Positions 34,349 through 44,237 of a stretch of 64,000 nt of DNA are shown piece by piece. Every line of letters starts with the position of its first letter. The first letter of the stretch is position 1. Source of the DNA: Gammaproteobacteria bacterium (GTDB taxonomy: Bacteria; Pseudomonadota; Gammaproteobacteria; Pseudomonadales; Pseudohongiellaceae); the NCBI GenBank assembly GCA_021773355.1, contig JAJFKE010000023.1, positions 434,001 to 498,000 of the forward strand, given 5' to 3'. The notes below the pieces were generated by a model. That model saw only the letters and a program-made list of their open reading frames with translations. It searched no databases and was not told the DNA's origin. The position numbers were made by a program, and so were the translations under genes.

Positions 34349-36778
34349 CTATTCGTAATGCAGCGCCTCACCTGGTTCCAGTCGAATTGCCAAACGCGTT
34401 GGCACATAACAACTCACAGCAATAATCAGCGCCATCAGGAGAGTAACTCCCAAGGAAATAATAGGCAGTATCGCTATATCGGTAACATCAAACACAGCAA
34501 CCAACAGGTAGACGAATGCCAAAACCGCTGGCACACAGCCAAGTATCACCCCCATAGTCAAAAAATAAAAACCTTGCTTACCAAACTTAGCAAAGATACT
34601 AAAGTTGCTTGACCCAAGCGCGCGTCGAATACCGATCTCATGGGTTCGTTGGGCGATTGTTCTGGCGAGAACAGTGAACACCCCAATGCTGGCCAGGATA
34701 AACGTTGCCAAGGCAAAAGCCTCGGACAAGAGTATCAGTGTGTCGGCATCGTTGGTTTGAACGTCCCAGGGTCCGAACTCTTCTATTGGCACGTCACGAT
34801 TAACTCGCGCACCTGCCACTCTTACCGCCTGCGCGAGATCAAGCATTGATACGTCCGGTCGATGCTTCGCGAGCAGATACATATTAGGCGGGGCATCCTG
34901 GGTTATAGGACGGTAAAGACTGGGTTGGTAAAACGCTTCCATTGTGGTGTTTTCCTGAGCAATAGCAGGAATAATGCCCACCACCAGTAGAGAAATGTTT
35001 TCATCACCAATTGTTGCCACAATCCTCTTTCCTACAGCCGACTCTTCCGCCCAGAGTGCGCTGGCAAAATCCTCAGCAAGAATAACTACATCATTAGACG
35101 CGCTTGAATCGCTATTATCGAAATCCCGGCCTTCGATTACATCAACATCAATGGCATCGAAGTAATTCTCACTCACCCAAATGGTTGCCTGCTCTTCCAA
35201 TTCGTCTTCATCATTCAAATTTAGATTGTCTTCAATCTGGTACCTGCCAAACTGGCCACCTTCCCCAGGATAGGCAGTGGTAATTGCCACCTCAGACAGG
35301 TCCGAAATTGAATTAAGCTCTGTCACCAGCCCGGACAGGAAGTTCAGCTGAATTCGTTCTCTATTATTCTGAACTCCGATATCCAGAGAAGACAGGTCGA
35401 TGCTGGCCACGGCGGTATTTTCCATGTTGGCCCCAAAATCCTTTACTGTTGTTCTATCGATGAGCGCAATTAATGTGCCGGTAAGAACCAGAAGAAAACA
35501 ACTCAGCACAACTTCTACAGTAACAATCGCTTTAGCCATATTACCTTTTCCACCTGCGCCAATGCCTTTGTTACCCTCTGCCAACATACTGGCAGGCTGT
35601 GTAGACTTTGCCCTGTAAGCTACCGTTGCACTGGCTCCTATCCAGATGAAAAAGGTGACGACAAAAGCCATAAAGGCAGCTGGGGCGTTGAGTTCAAATT
35701 CGAACCAAAATGGATCCGAAAAGAAAACGCTTTCCATTATGTCGAGCAGAACCATACTCAACAGAAAGCTGAGCACTAAACCCGCCAGGCAAATAATCAG
35801 AGATTCCAGAAGCACCTGTTTTACTAGCTCCCACCCTCCGGCACCGACGCTGGCACGCACTGCCAGTTCCTGCTGTCTAGAGGTCGAACGCATGAACAGC
35901 AACGAGGAGAGATTGACCGTAGTCAACGCTAACGTGATACAGGCAATTAGGAGAGATATAACGCCCATGTTCAAACTCTGACCGGAGCCCCATCGAGCAT
36001 AATGGGTAACGAGTGCCTTTCTTTGACTGTATACATCAGGATATTCATTTACCAGCTGAACCAACAAGGCACCTAACTCTGCTTCGGCATTATCCAGATT
36101 CACATCGGGCCGTAATATACCCGCCAGAGTCACAGGCCCACTCTGTCCCGGAAGAGTGTTACTATTTGATTTTAACGGTAGCCACAAATTTTCCTGGCGA
36201 GGAAAATTAAATCCCTCAGGCATAACTCCAATGATGTTATGTGCCTGGTTATTGATGCGACTAATTGAACCAATGATATTTGGATTACCACTAAAATAAT
36301 CCAGCCACAAATTGTGGCTGATAATGACGACATTCTCAGCATCCGCTGCTGAGTCCTCCGAGGTAAACATCCTACCAAGAATGGGATTTACGGCAGTAGC
36401 ACGAAGCATGTCTACAGAGATCGTGGCCGAGCTGAACTGCCTGGAATAGTTTTCCCCGTCGCTGAAGGTGGAATTTCCACGCTGCATAGCAGCCAACACC
36501 GAATAATTTTCACTGGAGTCTAACAAACGATAATAGGTATAGAGATCAAAGGCGTTTCGTCCCTGCTCAAATTCTCCCGTAGGATCATTCGCGTTCAAGA
36601 CCACATAGTTTTCACCATTCGGAAACGGCATTGGCTTGTTTGTGCGCATGTGGGCCATGGTGTAGCTGGCTATATAGAGGGATAGGCCTATTACCAAGAC
36701 GAACACCGTTGTAAAAGTATGAACAGGTGTTTTACGAAGTAGTCTAAGTGAATATCTTATATCGTTTAGTAGTGACAT
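34349..36778 (-). CDS. Array permease 1 (last gene of array), ADOP-like duplicated FtsX/MacB permease
   Basis: 809 residues. TM1 is near 20-43, and a MacB-type periplasmic domain follows (LPFPxGxRYVVL replaced here by MPFPNGENYVVLN; ISRINNQAHNIIGVMPEGFNFP). FtsX half 1 has the ATPase-coupling stretch QELAVRASVGAGGWELV, which is altered from the usual ALGA. A second periplasmic domain precedes FtsX half 2 with HEIGIRRALGSSNFSIF. The protein ends RLEPGEALHYE. It is the most downstream member of the leftward array, 79 bases after permease 2 (AAGGA before the ATG). Being the most distal, it may also be the most weakly expressed. Transport or force-transmission role is inferred from family; substrate unknown. 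Confidence 0.87.
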   Translation of the reverse strand: MSLLNDIRYSLRLLRKTPVHTFTTVFVLVIGLSLYIASYTMAHMRTNKPMPFPNGENYVVLNANDPTGEFEQGRNAFDLYTYYRLLDSSENYSVLAAMQRGNSTFSDGENYSRQFSSATISVDMLRATAVNPILGRMFTSEDSAADAENVVIISHNLWLDYFSGNPNIIGSISRINNQAHNIIGVMPEGFNFPRQENLWLPLKSNSNTLPGQSGPVTLAGILRPDVNLDNAEAELGALLVQLVNEYPDVYSQRKALVTHYARWGSGQSLNMGVISLLIACITLALTTVNLSSLLFMRSTSRQQELAVRASVGAGGWELVKQVLLESLIICLAGLVLSFLLSMVLLDIMESVFFSDPFWFEFELNAPAAFMAFVVTFFIWIGASATVAYRAKSTQPASMLAEGNKGIGAGGKGNMAKAIVTVEVVLSCFLLVLTGTLIALIDRTTVKDFGANMENTAVASIDLSSLDIGVQNNRERIQLNFLSGLVTELNSISDLSEVAITTAYPGEGGQFGRYQIEDNLNLNDEDELEEQATIWVSENYFDAIDVDVIEGRDFDNSDSSASNDVVILAEDFASALWAEESAVGKRIVATIGDENISLLVVGIIPAIAQENTTMEAFYQPSLYRPITQDAPPNMYLLAKHRPDVSMLDLAQAVRVAGARVNRDVPIEEFGPWDVQTNDADTLILLSEAFALATFILASIGVFTVLARTIAQRTHEIGIRRALGSSNFSIFAKFGKQGFYFLTMGVILGCVPAVLAFVYLLVAVFDVTDIAILPIISLGVTLLMALIIAVSCYVPTRLAIRLEPGEALHYE

Positions 36779-36857
36779 TGAGATTCCTTTTGCTCTGTTA
36801 GGCCGTCAGTTTAGAACTAGTTTAGTTTTCTTAACTCTCACTTACGAAACAAACTCT

Positions 36858-39299
36858 TCATTCATCTCGCAAAGTTTCACCGGGCTCCATGGCAACCAAG
36901 GAACTGGCTGGGGTATAGGTCGCTAAGAAAACCAATAGGGCAAGACCTGCGCTCACGCCGACAAAAACCATCGGCAACCAGTAAATCAAAACTACTGATT
37001 CATTACTTACTGAATTGGTCATCAGCGTGGCCCCTCCGCCGCCAATAAACAAACCTAATGCCAGGTATTTTAGGCCCTGCTTAATAAACACCCAGTGCAC
37101 ATCACCATTGCTCGAACCCACGGCACGTCGAATGCCTATTTCTTTCGTTCTCTGCCTTACTGATCTGGAAACGATCGCATAGATGCCGGTGATTGCCAGA
37201 GCCAGAGTAATCAAAGCCATGCTGGAAAAGGCTTCAGATATAAACAGCACAACGGAATTGGATGTCTCAATGACTCCCACTAAAGACGAAATATTGGAAA
37301 TCGGCACTTCCCGATCAACATTTGCAGAGGCACGTTGCAGTACTTGCCTATAGTCGTCAGGGCTACCTGCGACTTTTACAACCACAGTCATTATTTGGGC
37401 ACTGTTATCACAGCAAGTCTGTGTTATCGGGCGATAAAAACTGGGAGTATAACGTCCGTCTAACACAAAACTTTGCACGATGTGGCTAGACACGCCCACT
37501 ACTGTCAAGAACTGAGAAGTTTCTGTTTCCGGCGCTATTTGTATTCGTTTACCAAGCGCTGACTGACCGGGCCACATTAGCTCCGCAAACAACTCATCAA
37601 TAATAACCACAGCTAGTGCATTGGCAGTATCAGTGCCGTCAAAGTATCTCCCAGCCCTCAGAGGCACTTCCATAATCTCGAAATAATCGTCCGAAATATG
37701 AATCACATTCTGCTCGGGATATCGATTGTCGATCATCACATCCTGGTCTTCGAGATTGTAACGAACTTGCCTACCGTATTGACTGGGTAAGGCCGTAGTA
37801 AAAGTGACTGCTTCGATTCCATCCCGATTCAGCAATTCCTGGCGTATATTCCCTCGGAAAAAATCTCGAGAACTGCTGTCGGTATAGCGCTCTGACGACA
37901 AATCGATTTCTCCGGTAAGAAATCCCTCCGTTGCAGTGCCATAATCAGTTCTCGCCGCATCGATGCTACTTCCTATAGACACCCCACTAAGGATTAACAG
38001 AAAGCAGGAAAACACCATCTCGAAACTCACCATGGTCGCTGTACCGAATGAGCTGCGAGACTCTGTCGCGCTATTGCTTCCGCCTGCCAGTGTGACCGAA
38101 AGGTCTTGCCGGGTAATTTGCCATACTGCCAGGCCAGCCGAGAGCAACCAGATTACAATGACAACCAGAATGGCCGAGACAGCAGTTCCCAACTCCCAAC
38201 CAAAATTGAACCAGAACGGTTGCCCGCCAATGACACCCAAAGCATCGGTGGCTGCAGCATCCACATAGGCCATACCAAAATCAGCCAGGAAAAGACCCAG
38301 GACTGAACCCAATAGACAAATTAACAGGGAGTCTTGCAAAATTGCCCGCACCAAACGTTTGCGTGTTGCCCCCAGCGCACTGCGTATTGCAAACTCATGG
38401 ACACGCTGATTGGTACGCACCAAAATTAAGTTCGCTACATTAAGACAAACTAGCAGCAATAGAAAAACTGTCAGTGCCGGTAGCGAATATTTAACAACCG
38501 GATTATCTATGCCCAGAAACCCACAGCATGGATCCACAAATCCCGCAAGATTTGTGTAGACCTCAGGAAAAGCATCATTCAATGGATTCAGTAGAGTATT
38601 AGCCTCAACAGTAGCAGACTCAACCGTGCTATCTGCATTCAGTATGCCAACTATTGTCAGCTGCCCTGTTTCACCGGGTAGATAGCTACTTGCCAATTGC
38701 ATTGGTAGCCATAGATCGTGTGTGGTTGGATAACGGAAGCCTTCTGGCATAACACCAATAACCGTGTAGGGATTGCCATTGATTAGGCTGCTAACACCGA
38801 CAATGTCTTCCCTGCCGGCATAATAGTTTTGCCAGAGCTGATGGGAGATCAATACTACCGATTCCGCGCCGGGAATATCGTCGCTGGGTAGCAAAGTTCT
38901 TCCCATGGCAGGCCTGACTCCCGTAGCCTGCAGTATATTTGGTGTAATACGCACACCACGGTATCGCGCAGCGACTTCGTTGTCACTAAATATCGCTGAC
39001 AAGCGTTGCGTGACACCCAAAGTTTTATAACTGTTAACTGAAGCCTCTAAGGTTTGATAAGCATAGGCGTCCAAACCAAAGCGCCGATCAGTGCCGAAGC
39101 TGGTGTCATAGCCCAAGATATCCACATATCGATCACCATCGGGAAAAGGTAAAGACTTGGTACCACCATTGTCCATGATGGAATACAGAGTGATCGACAG
39201 CCCCATTCCAAGGCCAATCATTAGAACGCAGATAGCGACAAAGCCGAAGTTTTTACGTAGCAGTCTTAAGTTATGAAGAAAATCTAAAGAAAAATTCAT
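36858..39299 (-). CDS. Array permease 2, ADOP-like duplicated FtsX/MacB permease
   Basis: 813 residues with two FtsX halves. Coupling stretches are VHEFAIRSALGATRKRL and TKEIGIRRAVGSSNGDV. The start NFSLDFLHNLRLLRKNFGFVAICVL and the second-domain text DYGTATEGFLTGEIDLSSERY pair it with permease 8. Two features are peculiar. Each periplasmic region holds an adjacent Cys pair (VDPCCGFLG at about 38511-38535 and ITQTCCDNSAQ at about 37400-37425), rare in this array and possibly disulfide-forming. The C terminus reads MEPGETLRDE instead of EPGEALHYE. GAGGA precedes the ATG; 18 bases separate it from permease 3. It is full length and undamaged. Confidence 0.88.
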   Translation of the reverse strand: MNFSLDFLHNLRLLRKNFGFVAICVLMIGLGMGLSITLYSIMDNGGTKSLPFPDGDRYVDILGYDTSFGTDRRFGLDAYAYQTLEASVNSYKTLGVTQRLSAIFSDNEVAARYRGVRITPNILQATGVRPAMGRTLLPSDDIPGAESVVLISHQLWQNYYAGREDIVGVSSLINGNPYTVIGVMPEGFRYPTTHDLWLPMQLASSYLPGETGQLTIVGILNADSTVESATVEANTLLNPLNDAFPEVYTNLAGFVDPCCGFLGIDNPVVKYSLPALTVFLLLLVCLNVANLILVRTNQRVHEFAIRSALGATRKRLVRAILQDSLLICLLGSVLGLFLADFGMAYVDAAATDALGVIGGQPFWFNFGWELGTAVSAILVVIVIWLLSAGLAVWQITRQDLSVTLAGGSNSATESRSSFGTATMVSFEMVFSCFLLILSGVSIGSSIDAARTDYGTATEGFLTGEIDLSSERYTDSSSRDFFRGNIRQELLNRDGIEAVTFTTALPSQYGRQVRYNLEDQDVMIDNRYPEQNVIHISDDYFEIMEVPLRAGRYFDGTDTANALAVVIIDELFAELMWPGQSALGKRIQIAPETETSQFLTVVGVSSHIVQSFVLDGRYTPSFYRPITQTCCDNSAQIMTVVVKVAGSPDDYRQVLQRASANVDREVPISNISSLVGVIETSNSVVLFISEAFSSMALITLALAITGIYAIVSRSVRQRTKEIGIRRAVGSSNGDVHWVFIKQGLKYLALGLFIGGGGATLMTNSVSNESVVLIYWLPMVFVGVSAGLALLVFLATYTPASSLVAMEPGETLRDE

Positions 39300-39317
39300 G
39301 ACTAATCCTCGGTTAAG

Positions 39318-41774
39318 CTATTCATAGTGCAAGGCTTCACCGGGTTCAAGTCCAACCAACTTTCGAACCGGAACATAAGAGGAGTAACAAATTAGGCCAC
39401 CCACTAGTACCATCACAGAAAGAAAGACTAGTGAAAGAGATGACATCAAATTGAAATTCTGCAAATTCGACTCTATTGCATTAAGGATTAGCACGGCGCC
39501 ACCACCACCGAATACGGCACCCGCAACAATGAATAGCAAACCTTGATTGAGAAATATTTTAATAACTGACCAATTAGAAGACCCGACGGCACGGCGAATC
39601 CCAATCTCACCGGCGCGCACAAATACCGTTCTGGATATCAATCCATAGACCCCTACGGAGGTCAGTAGCAACGCCGCCAATGCGGCACCTCCAAATATCC
39701 CTCCAATCAACTTAATTTCAGGATTGGCCTGATTCATCTCCTCGCGAAGTAAACTGAAGCGATTGATTGGCACATCGGGATTAATCGAATTAGCTATTCT
39801 CTGTACCCGCTCCTGCATTCCTCCCAAGTCTTCAGAAACAGCGCCGGAAATCCTGGCCAACAAATTATATCGGCCCGTAGAAGATTGAGAGATCGGTCTG
39901 TATAGCATAGCCGGTTCGGCACCACTTTCCGTTACTGCAGGACCGATATAAGGAACTACCCCAATGATTCTAGCTCTCTCACTAGTGGAGCCATCGGAAC
40001 TTTCAATTTGAATTAGTTCACCCACTACACTTTCAACAGCAGCTATAGTTCCATGGAAGGAAGTATCAACAATAACAACCGATTCAGAATCAAAATTATC
40101 TGTAGCATCAAAGAAGCGGCCAGCCAATAAAGGTATTTTAAGCGCATCGAAATAATTTCTGAAGATGCCACTAACATAGTGACGCCCTAGTCTCTCATTA
40201 TCTGTTACAGAATTTACATCCTCAGAAACCCGTACAAACCTTCCAAATTCAGAAGGAAGGGAACTTGCATAAGTTACAAGTTCAATGTCGGGAATACTCT
40301 CTTGCAGTCTTCGGGCTAAGTCCTCACGAAATATTTCATTACTCCGTTTTTCAACATCGCTGTCGGCCACCGAAGAAACCGCTGCTTTGACAAACTCATC
40401 CTCTAGCTCAATATTCGTCGTCTGATAGCGCTGGGGTAACACGATAAGAAAAGCACCGGCAAAAAGGAGCAGACCAAATGAGAGAATAGTTTGTATCAGC
40501 ACAAGGCTCCGGGTAAATTTAGCGCTGACTTTAGCCTTTGCCCCCTTACTAACACCGCTAATAGACAGGTTCAAATCCGATCTGGAGGCCCTCCACGCTG
40601 CCACAGCGCCAGATAGCCCCCAGAGCAAAAACATCAAAATAAGCACGACTGCTAGATAGTTTGCCTGAAACCCAAAATCCATCCAGAACGGCACTGATCT
40701 ACCGCCGTCAAACTCATTCAGCAATACAAGACCGAAAAAGCGAACGCCGAAAGCTGCTAACAAGACACCAAACAAAGTTCCCAGAAGACAGATAATCAGT
40801 GACTCAAACAGTGCATGGGACAGGAGATTAATTCTAGTAGCGCCAATTGCGGACCGAATTGAAAGTTCGGCTATTCGCTCGTTAGCGCGAATTAACAAAA
40901 GATTTCCAACTTTCACACACACCAGCAGAAAAATACCGAACGCCAAGCCGACAATCATATTGTGCAGAGTAACCGCGTTTCGTACGGAAGCATGGATTAG
41001 CGGACTAACCTTAGCAGACCTGTTTTCATAGTGTTCCGGGTACTCAACAGCTGCCGCAAGCATAATATTACCCACGTCTGCTGAGGCCTGAGCTCTACTA
41101 TGATTCTCTGAGAGTTTTCCAATAAGCATCAATCCACGAGTATCGCCAGCCACCGCAGCTGGCGCATCGGCAAGAGGTAGCCACAGCTCGTAACTTTGAG
41201 GAAATTTATAATCTTGAGGCATTACCCCTACAATAGTATGAGCCACCCCATCTATGCGCGTAGTGGTACCAAGCACATCATCGGATCGGGCGAAATAATT
41301 TTCCCACACACTATGGCCTAGCAGCACTACTGGTTCAGCGCCGAGTAGTTGGTCGGCTTGGTTCAATGACCTTCCCAAGATTGGATTAGTAGCCGCTAGA
41401 TTTAACCCAGCTGCAGAAATTCTCGCAGCGAAGTAGGTATCAGCAAGGCCTTCTCCACTGAGTGTTATCTGATCTTCCTGCAAAGCGGCAATGGCATCGA
41501 AGCTCGCAGATGCATCGCGGATCGTATTAAATAAATATTCATCAAAGGAGAAAGCAGACTGCTCAGACCCTGTTCTTGAATCTGTTTGTTTGATAACAAC
41601 TATCCTTTCCCCATCGGGAAAAGGCAATGAAGCATAACCAAGGTTTTGCACGATTGAATACAGGGGAATAGCAACCCCATAACCCAGGGCGATAACCAAA
41701 ACACAAAGTGAACTAAAACCGATCTTTCTGCGAATGACTCTCAGGGTATATTGCAACTCGTAGAATAAATTCAT
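39318..41774 (-). CDS. Array permease 3, ADOP-like, subfamily with YVPVR ending
   Basis: 818 residues from the ATG at 41774 (GAGGA upstream); a TTG at 41780 is possible but not supported. It belongs to a distinct subgroup with permeases 6 and 7: the start NLFYELQYTLRVIRRKIGFSSLCVLVIALGYGVAIPLYSI, the phrase ATNPILGRSL, a second periplasmic domain without the TATEGYLT phrase, and a final segment SYVPVRKLVGLEPGEALHYE. Coupling stretches are IAELSIRSAIGATRINL and AGEIGIRRAVGSSNWSV. The 12-base gap to permease 4 implies co-transcription. The role is inferred from family only. Confidence 0.88.
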   Translation of the reverse strand: MNLFYELQYTLRVIRRKIGFSSLCVLVIALGYGVAIPLYSIVQNLGYASLPFPDGERIVVIKQTDSRTGSEQSAFSFDEYLFNTIRDASASFDAIAALQEDQITLSGEGLADTYFAARISAAGLNLAATNPILGRSLNQADQLLGAEPVVLLGHSVWENYFARSDDVLGTTTRIDGVAHTIVGVMPQDYKFPQSYELWLPLADAPAAVAGDTRGLMLIGKLSENHSRAQASADVGNIMLAAAVEYPEHYENRSAKVSPLIHASVRNAVTLHNMIVGLAFGIFLLVCVKVGNLLLIRANERIAELSIRSAIGATRINLLSHALFESLIICLLGTLFGVLLAAFGVRFFGLVLLNEFDGGRSVPFWMDFGFQANYLAVVLILMFLLWGLSGAVAAWRASRSDLNLSISGVSKGAKAKVSAKFTRSLVLIQTILSFGLLLFAGAFLIVLPQRYQTTNIELEDEFVKAAVSSVADSDVEKRSNEIFREDLARRLQESIPDIELVTYASSLPSEFGRFVRVSEDVNSVTDNERLGRHYVSGIFRNYFDALKIPLLAGRFFDATDNFDSESVVIVDTSFHGTIAAVESVVGELIQIESSDGSTSERARIIGVVPYIGPAVTESGAEPAMLYRPISQSSTGRYNLLARISGAVSEDLGGMQERVQRIANSINPDVPINRFSLLREEMNQANPEIKLIGGIFGGAALAALLLTSVGVYGLISRTVFVRAGEIGIRRAVGSSNWSVIKIFLNQGLLFIVAGAVFGGGGAVLILNAIESNLQNFNLMSSLSLVFLSVMVLVGGLICYSSYVPVRKLVGLEPGEALHYE

Positions 41775-41792
41775 TCTCAATCCTCGTTGGGC

Positions 41793-44222
41793 CTATTCAT
41801 AATGCAGGGCCTCACCGGGCTCCATTGCTGCTATCTTTCTTGCAGGAATATAGGACGCACTCAATATTACAAGTGCAACAGTTGCGGTAACTGCGCTAAA
41901 TACCACTGGAAAAAAATGTGTGACCTGCCCGAACATAAGGCTCAGCCCATTACTCGCAAAAAGTGCCGCTCCACCACCGAGGAAAATTGCTAATAAAAGA
42001 AACTTTAAACTTGGTCTGATGAATAGGAATATCGAGTCTAAGTTACTAGCGCCAAGCGCACGACGTATTCCAGCTTCCTGTGTTCTCAGTATCACTGACC
42101 TCGACATGATCGCGTATATCCCTGACCCACCCAGTACTAGAGTTACTAGAGACAGCACAACGAATATCGAGCTTATTGCAGTTAATGGGCCAGTATTGTA
42201 TTGCATGGTCAGTGTCAAAGGCATGGCCCTTCCTAAAGGGGTGTTTCTATCAACACTGGCTGCAGCCTCACGCAGAACTTGTTGATACGAATTAGGATCT
42301 CCTTCAACTTTAGCAATTAGGTAAACCTGTGGTACCTCTCTCTGCGGCAGAGGTCGATAGATAGCAGTCAGATTTTGCTGACCCGCCAGTGGCATTGCCT
42401 GCACAAGATGAGAAGAAACGCCTACTACTGTTATCCAGGTTGCGTCCTGCTCAGGATCAATTTGAATACGCTTGCCTACAGCAGACTCGCTGGGCCAGAC
42501 TCTATTGGCGAAGCCTTCATCAACAATGGCGACTTGCAAAGAATCGCGGCTATCGCCAGCATTAAAGAAACGACCTTCCAACAATTCAACAGATAGTGTG
42601 TCGAAGTAATTTCCATCTATAGACATAATGACTTCTGTTGGCAATGCCCTGCTTGTGTCAGCGGGCTGATCTTCCGCTTGATAAGCCTGCAAGTTAAGCC
42701 CTTGTCCGATTACCATGCTGGAATAGGAAACAGCCTCAAAACCCGGTTGCTGCAATAGTGTGTTACGCAGGTCCTGAAAGTAATTATCTCCTCTTACGTC
42801 ATCAGCGCTTGCCTCAGGCAACTGAATATAGGAAGTCAGTAAACCTTCATCTTCCATGCCCCAATCTGTTTTCGTTAAGCCATCCGCCGCCAGTACCAGT
42901 ATGCCACTGACTAATAATAGGAATACTGAAACAATCATCTCAATTGATATCAACACCGATATCGTTTTCCCACCTACGCCCCCAACCACTCCCTTGCTTG
43001 AAGAAATAAGCGCTTCGCCAATATCAATCTTTGAAGCTTTCCAAGCAGGAAAAAGCCCTGACAATAACCAGATACCAAGAATCATTATGAATGCCACGGA
43101 TAACAAATCTACATCCAGACCAAAGCTTACCCAGAATGGAAGAAATTCTACTCGAGTTAGGTTTGGCAGAACTGAATCGATAAAACTGAGACTAACCGCT
43201 GTGATGAGTATTCCCAACACCCCACCCGCGGTACAAATCAGCAAAGATTCCAGCAATATCTGCCCAATCAAACTAGTGCGAGATGCGCCAACAGCACTCC
43301 TGATAAGCAACTCTTGGCTTCGTTCGACAGCCCTCACGAGCAACAGGTTTCCTATGTTGATGCTAGCTAACACTACGATCACCAGCATAGCCGCAAGCAT
43401 TAAATCAACAACGGGTTCCAGGCCTGCATTTCCCATCGTCACATAGGGCAAAACATCGGAAGGGTAAACTCCATATTCTTGTTCGTACTCGAGATTAATT
43501 TGTGCAAGCAGTGTCTCAAGCTCGACAGTTGCCGACTCAAAGCTTGCATCGTCGCTTAGCACACCTGCCAGTGTAAGCGTGGGTCCTGCTTCGGGTTGCA
43601 GTGCAGTTTGCAATTGCAAAGGCAGCCACAATTTTTGATTCATCGGAAACCCGAATCCTTGCGGCAGTACTCCGATAATATTTCGAAGCTCTCCGCTGAT
43701 TATGCTAGTTGTTCCAACTATATCTTCACGTCCATTAAAGAAATCTTGCCACACATCGAAACTAATCAATGCAACCGGCTCCGCTCCGGGCTGAGAATCG
43801 GAAGGAACAAATGACCGACCCAACAGAGGCACAACCTCCGTGGCGTTCAATAGTTCCGGAGAGACAGCAGCCGCGATAAATATGCCACTGCCAGCGTCGT
43901 CGCTGATTACTCCAGATACCGAAAAATCAATGGCGCCCAGGGTGTCGAAGCTTGAACTATTTTCACGTATATAATTGTACCGGTATGAGTCCCAGCCAAA
44001 TTCCACAGGCAAGTTCGGAAAACTTGGCCCCGCGACCTTCAATACAGTGAACTTTTCTCCATTCTGGAAAGGCAGTGTCTTAGTTGCGAAAACCGCCGCC
44101 AACGCATAGTCAATTAACGAAACACTCAGCCCTAATGCGAGTACTAGCACGCAAAGCCCACTAAAGCCTGCCTTCTTCTTTATGAGACGCCAGGTATACT
44201 TTAAGGAAGATAGTAAATTCAC
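41793..44222 (-). CDS. Array permease 4, ADOP-like duplicated FtsX/MacB permease
   Basis: 809 residues from a GTG at 44222 with GGAGAG 5 bases before it. The first periplasmic domain reads GTTSIISGELRNIIGVLPQGFGFPMNQKLWLPLQLQ. Coupling stretches are SQELLIRSAVGASRTSL and TQEAGIRRALGASNLDS; the Ala in EAGIRR replaces an Ile that is constant in most other members. The second periplasmic domain begins DWGMEDEGLLTSYIQLPEA. The end is AMEPGEALHYE after SYIPARKI. It lies 15 bases from permease 5. Confidence 0.88.
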   Translation of the reverse strand: MNLLSSLKYTWRLIKKKAGFSGLCVLVLALGLSVSLIDYALAAVFATKTLPFQNGEKFTVLKVAGPSFPNLPVEFGWDSYRYNYIRENSSSFDTLGAIDFSVSGVISDDAGSGIFIAAAVSPELLNATEVVPLLGRSFVPSDSQPGAEPVALISFDVWQDFFNGREDIVGTTSIISGELRNIIGVLPQGFGFPMNQKLWLPLQLQTALQPEAGPTLTLAGVLSDDASFESATVELETLLAQINLEYEQEYGVYPSDVLPYVTMGNAGLEPVVDLMLAAMLVIVVLASINIGNLLLVRAVERSQELLIRSAVGASRTSLIGQILLESLLICTAGGVLGILITAVSLSFIDSVLPNLTRVEFLPFWVSFGLDVDLLSVAFIMILGIWLLSGLFPAWKASKIDIGEALISSSKGVVGGVGGKTISVLISIEMIVSVFLLLVSGILVLAADGLTKTDWGMEDEGLLTSYIQLPEASADDVRGDNYFQDLRNTLLQQPGFEAVSYSSMVIGQGLNLQAYQAEDQPADTSRALPTEVIMSIDGNYFDTLSVELLEGRFFNAGDSRDSLQVAIVDEGFANRVWPSESAVGKRIQIDPEQDATWITVVGVSSHLVQAMPLAGQQNLTAIYRPLPQREVPQVYLIAKVEGDPNSYQQVLREAAASVDRNTPLGRAMPLTLTMQYNTGPLTAISSIFVVLSLVTLVLGGSGIYAIMSRSVILRTQEAGIRRALGASNLDSIFLFIRPSLKFLLLAIFLGGGAALFASNGLSLMFGQVTHFFPVVFSAVTATVALVILSASYIPARKIAAMEPGEALHYE

Positions 44223-44237
44223 GCAATCTCTCCAAAA

